Assembly: GCA_038093515.1 (NCBI GenBank) | Contig: JBBPSI010000194.1 | Location: 1-45,263, forward strand | Source: Butyriboletus loyo | Lineage: Eukaryota; Basidiomycota; Agaricomycetes; Boletales; Boletaceae | Length of the DNA stretch: 45,263 bases | Direction of reading: 5' to 3' | Shown: piece after piece, positions 19,181 to 30,715 of the stretch | Layout: each line of letters opens with the position of its first letter | Position numbering within the stretch: the stretch's first letter is position 1 | Position numbers and translations under genes: made by a program | The notes under the pieces: model-generated | The model's database searches: none | Seen by the model: the letters and a program-made list of their open reading frames with translations, nothing else | What the model was told of the DNA's origin: nothing

Positions 19181-20178
19181 ATGTCCAGTGAAAGAAAAAA
19201 CATTGTCCCCAAGGACTTCTCTGGGTTGAACGAGGATGCCTCCTGATGGCTCCTCACCATGCGAACCTACTTTGACATGAACCCCACTGCATTCCCCGAT
19301 GACAAGTCTAAGATCGGAGCCCTCCTCACCAAGATGAGCAAAGGAAAAGGAAAAATGTTCTCAGAAGGCTGGATGGCCCTTAGCCTGGACAGGAACCCCA
19401 CTGAACACCAGAAAGAATTCAAGATGGTCTGCGAGGACTTCCAAAGAGTCTTCCATCCCTTTGACGTAGGAGAGAGTGCCTGCATTGATCTGGGAAACCT
19501 CACCCAGAACAAAAACAATCGAAAGGACAGGTACGACACCTATGTCATGGAGTTCCAGCTCCTCACAGCTAAGTCTGGAATCATTGATGAGAAGGCACTC
19601 ATCGAGTGGTTTATTTGCAGTCTCGACCCCCGCCTTGCTGAAGCAGTCCTCTTGTGTGAAAAAGTTCCCACCACCCTTGCCGGTTGGGCCGACAAAACAT
19701 CTGCCTTCCATGCTCAACATAAAAGAATTGACGACCTCCACACAGGAAAGCGCTATATCCCCACCTTCTCTTCCTCCTCCAAGCCCTCATCTAGCCGAAG
19801 GGACCCCAATGCCATGGATGTTGATGCCATCCAACTTACTCCCATACAACGTGCGGAGTACATGAAGCAGAACAAGTGCTTCATATGCCACCAAGTCGGC
19901 TGTCGCTCAACCAATCATCCACGCCCTCCACGCAACAGACAGAACTCCCGCGGACCGCCTCCTCATCCCCCTCGCAACCCCCAATGTGCATGCGCCGCTG
20001 TCGTCACACCCCCTGAACCTAAGCCCTCCCCACTCATCGACTACTTGTCTGAGTTAAAGGTCGAGGCACCCAGCAGGACGATGTCCTAAACATACTCAAA
20101 GCTTGCTTCAACAATGAAGAAGAAAAGTTGCCCGTCGCAACAAGCAAAGTGGCCAAAGCTTGGCCAAAGGATTTTTAG
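19181..20178 (+). pseudogene. Gag of Z
   Basis: Same layout as Gag of Y. ATG at 19181, then a TGA at 19244-19246 in place of an Arg codon (ASRWLL in Y). From 19259 the frame is open through FHPFDVGESA, MDVDAIQLTP and the zinc motif CFICHQVGCRSTNH. A one-base loss near 20058 shifts the last 40 codons; the original frame ends at TAG 20176-20178 at the same T-run as in Y. Confidence 0.87.
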
Positions 20179-23100
20179 AAGAGAGGGAAGTTTCGACGTC
20201 TTCACCTCTCCATGTAATCACCCCTGTAGTTTTATCAAACCCCCATGCACAATCTATTCGAGTTCCTGTGTCAATCTTCGCACATGAAGGGGGTCAAATT
20301 GTCAACACATTCGCCCTGGTGGACAGTGGCGCAAGCGGATGCTTCATAGACCGGGATCTAGTGAAGCGAAAGAGATTGCTGATGGAACGGCTACCCAAGC
20401 CACTCTGTGCGCAGAATGTGGACAGGTCAAATAACCAAGGAGGAGTCATCCGACACAAAGTCACCATCTCCATCAGGATTGGAGAAACCGAGGAGGAACA
20501 GAGCTTCCTAGTCCTCAACATAGGAAAAGAAAATATGATCCTGGGTTTACCATGGTTGAGAGAAGCCAACCCAGTAATAGATTGGGCCACCAGCCATATC
20601 GATCTCCCAGATCAGATGAAGAAACCCCAACATGACTCACCTCAGGCAATCGCTCAGCATTACCTGGTATGGTACCTGGACTTGGACCCAGACTCCAAGA
20701 TCACCAAGCTCTGGAAGAAGCAAGTGGACGCTTCAGCAAGGGACGCATACCCTATCAGAAAAGCAACCATCGCGACCGAGATCGCCTCACAAGCCATCAA
20801 AGAGAAGGCAGTACTCCCGACCCTGTTCAAATCCTTCGCAGACGTTTTTGACAAGAAGAACACTGAGGAACTACCCCTGTCCAGATCCTTCGACCACGCC
20901 ATAGACCTTGACAAAGACTTCGTTCCAAAGGTCGCTAAAGCCTACCCTCTGAACCCGAAAGAGTCTGAAGTGTGCAAAGCCTTCGTCGAAGAACATCTCA
21001 AGTCCAGGAAGATTACCCCTTCCAAATCCCCTCAGGTAGCCCCATTCTTCTTTGTGTCCAAGAAGGATGGCTCACTATGCCCCTGTCGGGACTACTGGTA
21101 CCTGAACTCCCATACCATCAAAAATGCCTACCCTCTACCTCTTATCTCCGACCTCATCGACCGTCTCAAAGGGTCGAAGGTTTTCACCAAGATGGATATC
21201 CACTGGGGATATAACAATGTCCTGATCAAGCCAAACAACCGCTGGAAGGCAGCGTTCATCACTCCTCAAGGGTTGTTCGAACCCACCGTGATGTTCTTTG
21301 GACTCTGCAATTCCCCTGCTACATTCCAGGCATTGATGGACCACATCTTTGGCAACCTTATGGCCGAGGGATGGTTGATCATCTACATGGACGACCTCCT
21401 GATTCACTCTGCCACCACTCAGGAGCATGAGGCGCGAACCATCCGAGTACTGGAAGGATTACAGGAACATAAATTATTCCTTAAGCTGGAAAAGTGTTCA
21501 TTCGACGCCGAGGAAGTGGAGTACCTCGGAATGATGGTCTGGGAAGGACAGGTCAAGATGGACCCCACCAAGTTGAAGGCAATTCGCGAGTGGAACCCCC
21601 CTACTTTGGTAAAGGCAGTCAGGTTCTTCATCGGATTCTGCAATTTCTACTGCAGGTTCATACAGGACTTCTCCCACATTGTGAAGCCCCTGCATGACTT
21701 GACAAAGAAGAGCACCCCCTGGGCTTGGACCCCCGCTTGCGAACAAGCATTCTAAGCAATCAAACAGTCCTTCCTACGCCAACCCGTACTCTCCATGCCT
21801 GACGTCACGAAGCCATTTGCCATTATGACGGATGCTTCCCTCACCGCTACTGGAGCTGTGCTCATGCAGAAGGATGTCAACAGCGACCTACATCCCTGTG
21901 CCTATCTATCTAAAATGCTCTCCCCCACCGAGCATAACTACGATATCTATGATTGTGAGTTGCTCGCAGTCATCCATGCATTGGAAGAATGGCAACATTA
22001 TCTTCGGGGCATGGGTCACCAGGTAGAAATTCTCACCGACCACAAGAATCTCACCTACTTCCATCAACCCAACAAGTTGTCTCGCTGGCAAGCGTGCTGG
22101 CTCATGTTCCTGCAGGACTTCGACCTGCATTTCCACCACATCCCAGGCACCCAGATGGGTCCTGCAGATGCCCTGTCCCATTGTGACGATGTCAATACCT
22201 CCACCAACAATCAGGAAGTCACACTCCTCCCCGAAGACTTGTTCGCCAGGAAAATCGACCTGGCCCATGTGGACAAGATCACCGCCTCCTCCCCCACCGA
22301 TCCCATGATCAAACGATGCATGCAGGCCTTATACAAAGACTCTCCCCTCTTCCCCAAGATGAACGCAGGGGATTGGGACTTTGATGGAAAATAGTTGTAC
22401 TTCCGGAAGAAACACTATATTCTGGAAGCCGCCCATGTCAACCTCATTCGCTCCCTGCATGAAAGCCCTGCTGGAGGTCATGGTGTGATATTCCACACCC
22501 AAAACCTGGTGCAGAGAGATTACTGGTGGCCTGGCATGGCTAACCTTGTCTGTCAATTCATCTTGGGATGTGCTGTTTGCCAGGCGCACAAGGTAAACAC
22601 CCACCCCACCATTCCTCCCCTCACACCCTTGGCTAGTGTGGCCTCTTGCCTATTTGAACAGGTCTCTGTCGACCTCATCACCGGTCTTCCTTTCTCCCTG
22701 GGTTATGATTCAGTCATGGTTGTGGTAGACCATGGGCTTATGAAGGGGGTAATTTATTCCTCTTGCAACAAGGACATTGATGTGGCAGGAGTTGCTAAAC
22801 TATTTTTCAAAACAGTCTTCCTTTGATTTGGCCTCCATTCCTGCTGTATCTCTGACCGTGGCCCTCAATTCGCCTCCACCTTTGCCAGAGAACTTGCAAG
22901 GCTTCTTGGCTATGACCTCGCCCTCTCCTCCATGTACCACCCACAAACTGACGGAGAAACCAAATGGGTCAACCAAGAACTGGAGACATACTTAAGGATC
23001 TTCTGTGATGGTCACCCAGAACAATGGGCCGACCTACTCCCCAAGGCCGAGTTCTCTCATAACTCGATGACACACTCCTCAACCAATGTGACTCCTTTCT

Positions 23101-23720
23101 CTTTGATGGTCAGGTATGAACTGAGATCTTATCCTCTGATTGGAAAGATGTTCCTCCCCACCCTCAAGTCCAGACTTTCGGAACTCACAGGAGCCTGAAT
23201 GGAAGCCCTGGAAGCCCACGAAAAGGCACGACGGTTGATGAAGGAACAGATCTCATCCAAGTTCCATCTGTGGAAGACAGGAGATAAGGTTTGGCTCAAG
23301 GGATGTAACCTTCGACTCAGGTACCCATCAAAGAAGCTTGCCCCGAGACGGGAAGGACTGTTCGAGATTGCACAGGTTGTCTGCCCTGTGGCATACAGAC
23401 TCTGATTGCTGCCAACCTGGAAGATCCACGATGTCTTCCATGCGTCACTTCTGACTCCCTATTGTGAAACTGCGGAGCATGGTCCAAACTTTACCAATCC
23501 CCCTCCAGAAGAAATAGATGGAGATGAAGAGTACAAAATCGATAAGATCCTATCGCACTGTGGATCAAAAGGACACCGTCCATTCCTTGTGTCCTGGAAA
23601 GGATACTCCATGGCTAAGAACACCTGGGAATCAAACGGGAACCTGGTCCATGTGCAGGCCTTGCTCAAGGCTTATAAGCTGTGCCACCCCAGAGAGTTTC
23701 CTTCCCCATCTTCACAGTAA
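20160..23720 (+). pseudogene. Pol of Z (several stop codons)
   Basis: Same length and order as the 1186-codon Pol of X. 20160-21755: protease DSGASG and reverse transcriptase IYMDDLL, then a stop. 21795-22394: RNase H with MTDAS and YDCELLAVIHALEEW, where Asp-Arg has become Asp-Cys. 22395-22826 and 22932-23198: integrase, with the HHCC finger and TKWVNQ in place of TERVNQ, so the third catalytic Glu is Lys. 23406-23720: chromodomain with FLVSWKGYS. Five or so internal stops. Compared with X, many Arg codons have become His, Cys, Trp, Gln or stop, as expected from CpG transitions. Confidence 0.93.
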
Positions 23721-23727
23721 AACAAAG

Positions 23728-24965
23728 ATGGCTATCCCTCCCGCTGAAAACAATGCCCCACTCCTGGCTCAACTTCCTGTTCGCTCTTCGCATCTCCCAG
23801 TCTCCTCTTGCCACGTCCTTTACACTGCTGTCATTGAAAACCCCATCGCTACATATGCCTTGGAGCAACGTATGGATTTCACTGGGGACTATGTCCTCCG
23901 CACCCTCACCAGTCTTTACCGGTCCTACACCCTCGCCCGCACCATCCACACCCGCCTCTGCCCAGACAACCAACCCCCTGTATACGCCACTGCCCTGGAA
24001 ACCTCCCTGATGGAGGCTAGAGGATATACCCTCGACATCCTTCATGCTGAAGGCTTCGGGTACATTGTGGATCAGCTCCTCCCAGGCATCTTGGCCCCTG
24101 TCCTCCGCCCCATCCTGGTTGCTCTTGCTCCTAGGGAGAGAGTGTTTTATTTTCAGTCTAACGACCGCATCAGCTTCCTCCACCCCACTGCTTGCAGCCC
24201 CAACCCCCCTCCTCATCCTGCCACAGAAGGATCTCCTCCACCTCTACCTGTTCCAGCACCATCCACTAGAGAGTCTCCTGCAACCACATTGGTAGCAGAC
24301 TCGTCCCGTGAGACCACTGGCAAATCCCTGGAGTCCTTTCGGACCAATGTCGATGAGCCCCAGGTCGCTCGTCGACACTCCCCTCTACCACCTAGAACTG
24401 TGCATCGCCAACCTCGCCAGGCGCTTCTCCAGGTTGGAGCTATCCCCGGGTTGGTCACCCTCACCACCGCAGGAAGGAGGATCGCCAATAGGGCCATATG
24501 GTCCGTTACCCCTCAACTGCCCATGTGCAGAATGACCCCTGCCTCCACTTCATCCCTTGGGTCTCCTCCCCCCTCGCTGCAACTGCTGGTTCTACCAGCT
24601 CCTCGTATGCACCTCCACTGCCCTACCTCACCACCCATGGCACTTGTGATGCCCCCATCATTTTCGATGACAGATCCCCTGTCGGCAGCCCACACCCTGC
24701 TCGACCTTGCCTCGTCCACCCACAACTTTGCTTTGAGTGTGGCACCGTCAGCCACTTTCGTAGGGAGTGCCCCAACTACACTTGCCCCTTCTGTCACTGC
24801 ATTGCCCCAGGTCATATTCAGGAGTTTTGCCCTGAACGAGTATGCGGCCTCTGCGGCACCATTGGCCATATTGTCGCCAATTGCACATTCCAGGACGACA
24901 TCTGGGCAGATTTCAATGCCAACGATGCTTACGACTACGATGTCAACAAGGGGGAGTCTCAATGA
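23728..24965 (+). pseudogene. ORF3 of Z
   Basis: ATG at 23728, seven bases after the pol stop. The N-terminal domain is intact (MAIPPAENNA, MDFTGDYVLRTLTSLYRS, GYTLDILHAEGFGYIVDQLLPG, LAPRER). The frame is open through the linker to about 24520, where one frameshift moves the C-terminus into the frame of 24498-24965. That part carries CFECGTVSHFRREC, the C-x2-C-x6-H-x4-C module and CGLCGTIGHIVANC. Apart from the frameshift there is no stop, so this copy also shows that the domain and the knuckles form one protein of about 410 residues. Confidence 0.78.
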
Positions 24966-25016
24966 GGGGACCTTGCAAGTAGTGGAGTCAGAGTTTCCAC
25001 CATGGGAAGGGGGTAA

Positions 25017-25441
25017 TGTTATGGTAGTGGTATACTTTTTCTCTCCATTACCACTTGGACTACTATGGTCACCTAGCCTTTTGCTAGTTCCCTTTGAACA
25101 GTACGACTATTCAGATTAGTCATCATTTCTCACGCACAGACACTGTTTCTTTCATACTCAAGAAGCTTCTAGAGTATTCCATCCTCATTTGTCTTTTGAC
25201 TCTCGCGACCCGATTGGGGACATGGTCTGTGCACAGACCCCAGTAGTATATAAACCCAGCCTTTACACCAATGTAACTTATCTAGTTCTATGCAGTCTTC
25301 TGCTAGCAATTAGTTCTCTTCCAGACTCTTAGTGTGTGCACTAAGACATAGTCTGAGACCCATCCAAGAATCATCTCAAGAGTCCTGCGGCTACTCCTGA
25401 GTGCTGCCTCAGAGTTCTTGTTGTTAGCACCAAGCGTAACA
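25017..25441 (+). repeat. LTR-A, 3' LTR of Z
   Basis: 425 bp after the polypurine tract GGGAAGGGGGTAA. Followed by GCACA. Aligns end to end with 17938-18362. Confidence 0.95.
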
Positions 25442-26697
25442 GCACAATGATATCCTCATCCGAGAAGCCCTCTCACAAACTCCTAATGGGACCTAGGTTC
25501 AACTCCCCACTCTCAGACACAGCCTCCTCCATCACTGTATTTTCCTCAGCCTTGCATCCCCACCCCTACAGCCCCAACCTTACTCCAAAGCCCTCATGCC
25601 TTTGCCCGCACTGCTGCACCAGAGACTGTCTATGACTGTGGTCACCTTTACACACTTTCCACAGAGCAAACTCACAACCAACAGAATCTGTTGGGCTGCA
25701 CTCCAACTCAATTTCAGATGGCCAGTTTGAACAGATCTTGGATGTCATCTGTGCCTCATGGACGGAGAAGACAAAGGAAACATATGGTTCTGGCCTACTG
25801 GTTTTCCATGTCTTCTGCAATCTACATAATATCCCAGAAGATGACTGCTGCCCAGTGTCACCCTCCCTCATTTCATCCTTCATAGCAAGTTGCACAGGTG
25901 CTTACTCAGGCTTGGCTCTTCACAATTTCACTACAGATCTCCATGCTTGGCACCTCCTCCATGGCCAATCCTGGCACCCAAACAACAATGAGTTGCACTC
26001 ATTGCTAGAGAGTGCATCACATCTAGCTCCAGCCTCCTCGAAATGCCCCAAGCATGTTCCTTTCAAATGGGACCTTCTGATCAAATTCCTATCCTATCTT
26101 AACACAGACAGTCATCGTGATGCAGCAATCTTCGCCTGCATGCTAGTCACTTTCTACTCTGTTTCCAGACTGGGCGAGTTCACAGTACCACCTATCTCAA
26201 AGTTCAATCCTTCCGAACACATCACACAGGCCAACTACTCAAAGGTCCTCAACACCAACAACCTCATCATCCTTTCATTCCGCATTCCCACCACTAAATG
26301 TGCATGTTCCAGGGAAACCACACAATGTGCATGGTTAGAGCATCCCACAGATCCAGTAGGCTGGCTCGACAACCATCTGTGCATCAACAACCCAGGTCCA
26401 CTAGACCACCTATTCACCTGGAAACACCTAAAATCTGGTTTGTGACCACTCACAAAAACAGAAGTTACCAAGCATATCCAACAAATTGTAATGCAACTCT
26501 CTCTCCCAAATGTCAAGGGTCACAGTCTTCACATCGGGGGAACGCTACATTACCTTTTTCTGGGTACACCTTTCGACATCATCAAGACCATGGGGAGATG
26601 GTCAGGAGACTCTTTCACACAATATCTTCGAAAACATGCCCTCATTTTATCCCCTTACCTGGTTGAATGTGTGGACATCATAGAGCAGCTCACATAA
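25442..26697 (+). pseudogene. Tyrosine recombinase of the YR retroelement, copy 1
   Basis: Integrase of the phage-lambda type used by DIRS-like elements to insert a circular cDNA. A linker with PKPSCLCPHC is followed (25738-26445) by a core-binding domain (ICASWTEKTKETYGSGLLVFHVF, SLISSFIASCTG) and the start of the catalytic domain, SVSRLGEFTVPP with the first Arg. After one stop and frame change (near 26445), 26491-26697 gives GHSLHIGGTLHYL, GRWSGDSFTQYLRKHA and the C-terminus. The H-x-x-R box reads H-S-L-H, so the second catalytic Arg is lost (CAC, consistent with a former CGC); a Tyr follows in QYLRKH. Probably DIRS- or Ngaro-like; a Crypton is less likely because RNase H sequence precedes it. 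Confidence 0.72.
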
Positions 26698-26759
26698 CAT
26701 GCAATGCCCCCCATTCATTGACAGACAGTAAGTCCCCGCTCCTTCCTGGATGGGGTCGA

Positions 26760-28140
26760 GCTTCACTCCACGCATCACAGTCTCCTTGCCGATTGGAAAC
26801 ACAGCTCACTTGTTTGGGAGCAGATAGTGCTTCAGGCTGGAAAAGCCCTACGGGCTTTCACCCTTCATTCTATAGTCTCCTCTCCACAGTATTGTACATC
26901 TGTACATAATTCTTCTGTCAACCATCACTCCTCTCTCTCTCTAGCTCCCACTAAGTGTTTGATATTCATGGACATGTACTCAAGTGACAAGGGGAAGAGC
27001 TCTTCCAAACAGCACAAATCTACCTATCCAGCTGATTTGACCCCCCTCCCATCTGCACTTTGCCTGCACTGCCCTGTAAAGGACAGGCTTTCCTTGTGGG
27101 TACCTGTCTGCTGTCATGCCCTCTTACTCAATTTGCCTCTAGTTGAGTTTTCTCACATCCAAGACATTATGATCCACACATGGGCAACTAGTACACATGA
27201 ATCATATGGGTCAGGTCTCCTCATCTTTCATGTCTGGTGTGATGCTAGGGCTGTTCCTGAGTCTCAACATGCTCCTGCCCCCTCAGACCTCATCTCAGCC
27301 TTCATTGCATATCTTGCAGGCCTGTGCTCACAGAAAACTATCTCCAATTATATCTCAGGTGTTCAGGCTTGGCACATTTTCCATGGTCAATCTTGGTCCC
27401 TCAATGATCTCAAAATTGACACACTGCTCAAGGCAGTGGATTGTCTTGCACCAGCAACCTTGCATTGGAAGAAGTGTTCTTCATATATCATTGGCTTCAT
27501 CACATCTGTGCATGGAGAACTTGACCTGAATGTTCCTCTTGATGCCTCCATGTTCAGTTGTCTCACCACTGGTTTCTACTCCATTGCACACCTAGGCGAG
27601 CTCACTGTTCCCACTCTCCAAGCCTTCGATCCAGTGTGACATGTCAAACACTCTGATATTCAGATTGAGCATACTCACAATGGACTGAAACAGACGGTAT
27701 TTGCTATCCCCCAGACTAAGACAAGTCCCATGGGTGGAGACCTTTTGTTTGCTGACCAACATGGACTTTCTGACCCACACTCTGCCTTGGACAACCACCT
27801 TTGTGTCAATAACCTTGCTTCTTCATCTCTGCTTTTCACCTACTGTTCCAAACCCCCCAGAGTGTACCACCCTCTGATGAAGCCAAAGTTTATTGCACAC
27901 ATTGTGGCTGCAGCCAAAGCGGCTGGTCTGGAGCCTCTCCAAGGTCACAGTATTTGTATTGGTGGTACACTTGAGTATCTGCTGCACAACACTCCATTGA
28001 GGCAGTAAAAACCATGGGTCACTGGAGAAGTGATACATTTCAAGGTTACCTACACAAGCATGCTCAGATTGTGGCTCTGTACATGCAGGCCACACTGGTC
28101 CTTCACCAAGAGTTTGTCCATTACACCATGCCAGAGGTCG
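26760..28140 (+). pseudogene. Tyrosine recombinase of the YR retroelement, copy 2
   Basis: A second, diverged recombinase directly after the first. 26827-27639: linker with TPLPSALCLHCPVKDRLSLW (parallel to TPKPSCLCPHC in copy 1), core-binding domain (HTWATSTHESYGSGLLIFHVW, LISAFIAYLAG, ISGVQAWHIFHGQSW), and SIAHLGELTVPT, where the first catalytic Arg is His. After a stop, 27730-28008 gives LDNHLCVNN and GHSICIGGTLEYLL, where the second catalytic Arg is Cys. The tail is frameshifted. Either two elements in tandem, the second lacking its reverse transcriptase, or a duplicated domain. Both catalytic Arg losses fit CpG transitions. Confidence 0.7.
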
Positions 28141-28174
28141 AGCACATATGCCAGGGTGAGCAGTAGCCTCCTCC

Positions 28175-28678
28175 TGTTATGAGACAACAGAGTTATCAAG
28201 TCACACAGGGTTCCGCGACTGTCGCAGTGCTACACAAGTACTGGCGAGATGTAATGAGGATAGCTTAAGTCTTAATCTCTCAACTGTTGCCAGCGAATAA
28301 GACAAGTGGTTAAAGCTAGGGAATCCTAGTCTAACTACGAGCCTTTATATATTGTACAGAGATGCGCACAGACCATGCTGTGCGTGAGATGAACTACTAT
28401 ACATGGCTAGACTAAAGAAGAGAAGCGCAACGGTGATTAACCACACGAGGCGCAGGGATTATAAAGAAGAGAAGTAAACGGAGATTAAATACATGTGTCG
28501 TGACGTTATAGAGTCTAGGCCTGGGCTAGACCATGACATCATATGCTTAGTCAGCAAGAGATCACATGTAAGTTCCCACGATCACGTGCGCTATGTCACG
28601 TGACCTTTGAAGTTGAAAATGACTAAGTCCGAAGTGAAAGTGTACAAAGTGTACAAATAAAATGTTATGATTATAACA
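28175..28678 (-). repeat. Solo LTR-B with CCTCC target duplication
   Basis: 504 bp, sense strand minus (TGTTATAATC...CTCATAACA), flanked by CCTCC at 28170-28174 and 28679-28683. Homologous to the 5' LTR of B1 over its whole length, including the TATA box and AGCTTTAACCA. Much richer in CpG than the B1 LTR, so probably younger or less decayed. Confidence 0.92.
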
Positions 28679-28744
28679 CCTCCTACTTTTCTGAGAATCC
28701 AAGTTTCACTCAATGCATCATCGTTCTCCTACCTTTTTGGGGGA

Positions 28745-28897
28745 TTTGCAGCTCATCTCAACTCCACAGGTTTGTAGGTCATCGGGAAGCACTGCATGCT
28801 TTTGCCCATCCACTTCACCTGTATCTCATTTATCAACTAGGAAATTCTGTCAGTTGTTACTTCCATAGCTACTCACATCTACAGTGAACCTCAAAGA
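28745..28897 (+). repeat. Direct repeat 1 downstream of the recombinases
   Basis: About 153 bp, starting TTTGCAGCTCATCT and ending CTCAAAGA, repeated at 29185-29338 in the same orientation with a handful of transitions. The two copies are separated by 287 bp (28898-29184) without an obvious gene. This spacing, just past a YR gene, fits the B1-A2-B2 ends of split-direct-repeat elements; inference only. Confidence 0.85.
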
Positions 28898-29184
28898 TTG
28901 CTAGTCTATCATGAAGCAAGGCACAAGTGAAGGGTTAGAGTTAAGTCTTTGAGTGAGTGGCAAGATGCAGCATTGCTTCTTGCCATCATTTCATCACCAC
29001 CACCACTGTACTTTACTACAGTGTCCAGGACATCTTGACTTTCTGTCTCACTCATTGAGTCTTTTCTTCCACCCACCACTCCCTGGGCTGCATCTCATCA
29101 CTGATTCAACACAGCACCTCACAGCATCTCTTTGTGGTAAGCTACTTCCTGTGTGAAGTCTGCTGCAAGGCTGGCCACCCACCC

Positions 29185-29338
29185 TTTGCAGCTCATCTTG
29201 ACTCCACAGGTTCATAGGTCATTGGGAAGCACTGCATGCTTTCACCCATCCACTTCACTCATATCTCATTTATCCACTAGCAAATTCTGTCAGTTTGTTA
29301 CTTCCATAGCTACTTGCATCTACAGTGAACCTCAAAGA
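29185..29338 (+). repeat. Direct repeat 2 downstream of the recombinases
   Basis: Second copy of 28745-28897. Its end coincides with the start of unrelated gag-like sequence (29339), so it may be the physical end of the YR element. YR elements make no target duplication, and none is seen. Confidence 0.85.
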
Positions 29339-29911
29339 GCCAATAATTGTGCAAAAGGCACAGGACTTCTGCTGCACTGTCAGAGCATATTCCAGTTTAG
29401 GAGCTTGAGGGGCTGGAGGTTGGTGTTGTATACTGGTTGGTAACTGGTTTTGACTTTGGTGTGTTGACGAACTGTGATTGGTAGTATTAGGTAATGTGGT
29501 GGCTGTAGACAGAATTGCAGATAATCAAAGTGCTGATCTTGTCAATAGAAACATGGCTGTACTGATAGTATCAGCAATAGGATATGGATCATCAGGGTGG
29601 AGGTCTGACTGGACTATAGATAGCCAGTGTCAGATTCTTTTCTCCACATCCTGCAGAAATCTGGAAAGGAAAAGTGAATTGTGCTCAACCTCTGAAAGCT
29701 TCTTAGTAGCAATCAGGAGGGAGGCGATCTTTATAAACTTCTGTCTATGCTTTCCAAGATCCTCTTGGCTACACATAGCACAAGCCTTGGAATCCTATAC
29801 TAGATATTGAAGATCAGCTCAACAATACCAATCACCCCCTTCGCATCCAGGATATAGATCTTTAACAGCAGTGATGAATAACTCCAAATCTGCTCCCAAG
29901 GCTGAAGGTAA
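29339..29911 (-). pseudogene. Gag-like fragment of an unidentified retroelement
   Basis: Minus-strand reading gives LGADLELFITAVKDLYPG, then (after stops) EDLGKHRQKFIKIASLLIATKKLSEVE, a segment ending HPDDPYPIAD, a Gln/Pro-rich stretch, and QQKSCAFCTIIG, which looks like the first half of a zinc knuckle cut off by the YR element border at 29338. The layout is Gag-like but I cannot name the family. The Copia LTR at 29912 interrupts its upstream side. Confidence 0.5.
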
Positions 29912-30394
29912 TTTCGGAATTGGTAAAGTCTGAGCAGGTGCACTGAGGGCAATGAAGAATGCAAGCATAAGCCTATCAGTGGAAAGACTCACTGATAATA
30001 CAAGAGAGAGTATCACAAACAGGGGTACTTGAAGAGTATAAGGAACAAGGCTCAACTTAGAGATATCACAGTAGTGGTGAAAGAACTGAAAGATCTAAAG
30101 AAAAGTGACAAGCCATAAGGGCTGTCTTATATACAATACAGGAGTGTTTATACTTGTGTACTGTATAGTACCTATATAAGGTAAGGTAAGAATCACATGA
30201 CAATATGTTAGAGATAAGAGATAAGACTAAGTATATCATAAGTAGAGCTATATGTAATGTGACAAGTGTGACTGAGTCTAGACTATGATGTCATAGTGAT
30301 GTCATATGGTTCTAGACCATGATGTCAGAAAGCCCAGTCTGGAAATGTAGTGGCTGTAAGTGAAATACAGAAATAGAACACTACTGTTTCAACA
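29912..30394 (-). repeat. Ty1/Copia LTR (family D), 3' LTR of a truncated element
   Basis: 483 bp, TGTTGAAACAG...CCGAAA on the minus strand, homologous to 18497-18945. In sense direction it is preceded by a purine-rich tract (AAGGAGGAG) and by the end of a Copia RNase H gene, which fits a 3' LTR. Confidence 0.85.
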
Positions 30395-30715
30395 CTCCTC
30401 CTTGCTTTAGCATTACTTCTTTATGGAAGAGAAATGTAAAAGAGAGAGCATGGACCGAACTTCTTCAAACCTCTGCCATGTCAGATTCTTCATAAAGATA
30501 TCTGCAGCTTATTGTTGAATAGGAGTATAAAAGAGAGTAATCTCCTTATCCTCAACACATTCCCGAATATAATGAAATGGAATTGCAATGTGCTTGCTAC
30601 GTCCTTCAATGGCAGGATTAGAAGCTAGAAATATAGCCCCTTGATTATCAACTAGAAGGGGTAAAGGACCAAGTCTGTATCCCAACTTGAAGAACAAGGA
30701 GCACACCCAAGTCAG
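30395..30715 (-). pseudogene. Copia RNase H, C-terminal fragment
   Basis: 30509-30706 encodes LFFKLGYRLGPLPLLVDNQGAIFLA, SNPAIEGRSKHIAIPFHYIRE and ITLFYTPIQQ, the classic end of Ty1/Copia RNase H (DNQGAI, RSKHI). Reverse transcriptase and everything upstream are missing. The reading breaks off near 30713-30716 against B1 integrase sequence, so a deletion or rearrangement joins the two. Confidence 0.87.

Larger units (their letters stand above)
17938..25441 (+). mobile_element. Complete family-A chromovirus Z
   Basis: 7504 bp with both LTRs and a GCACA target duplication (17933-17937 and 25442-25446), inserted in the YR element. Order: 5' LTR, primer-binding site, leader with a solo Copia LTR, gag, pol, ORF3, polypurine tract, 3' LTR. 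All three genes are broken. I count about 21 differences between its two 425-bp LTRs, roughly 5%, nearly all transitions, so it is not a recent insertion. Confidence 0.95.

Noticed and set aside
26667..26909. Intron-like segment with GT and AG edges between the two recombinases
   Set aside because: No consistent frame is restored by removing it, and it resembles the linker ahead of a second recombinase.
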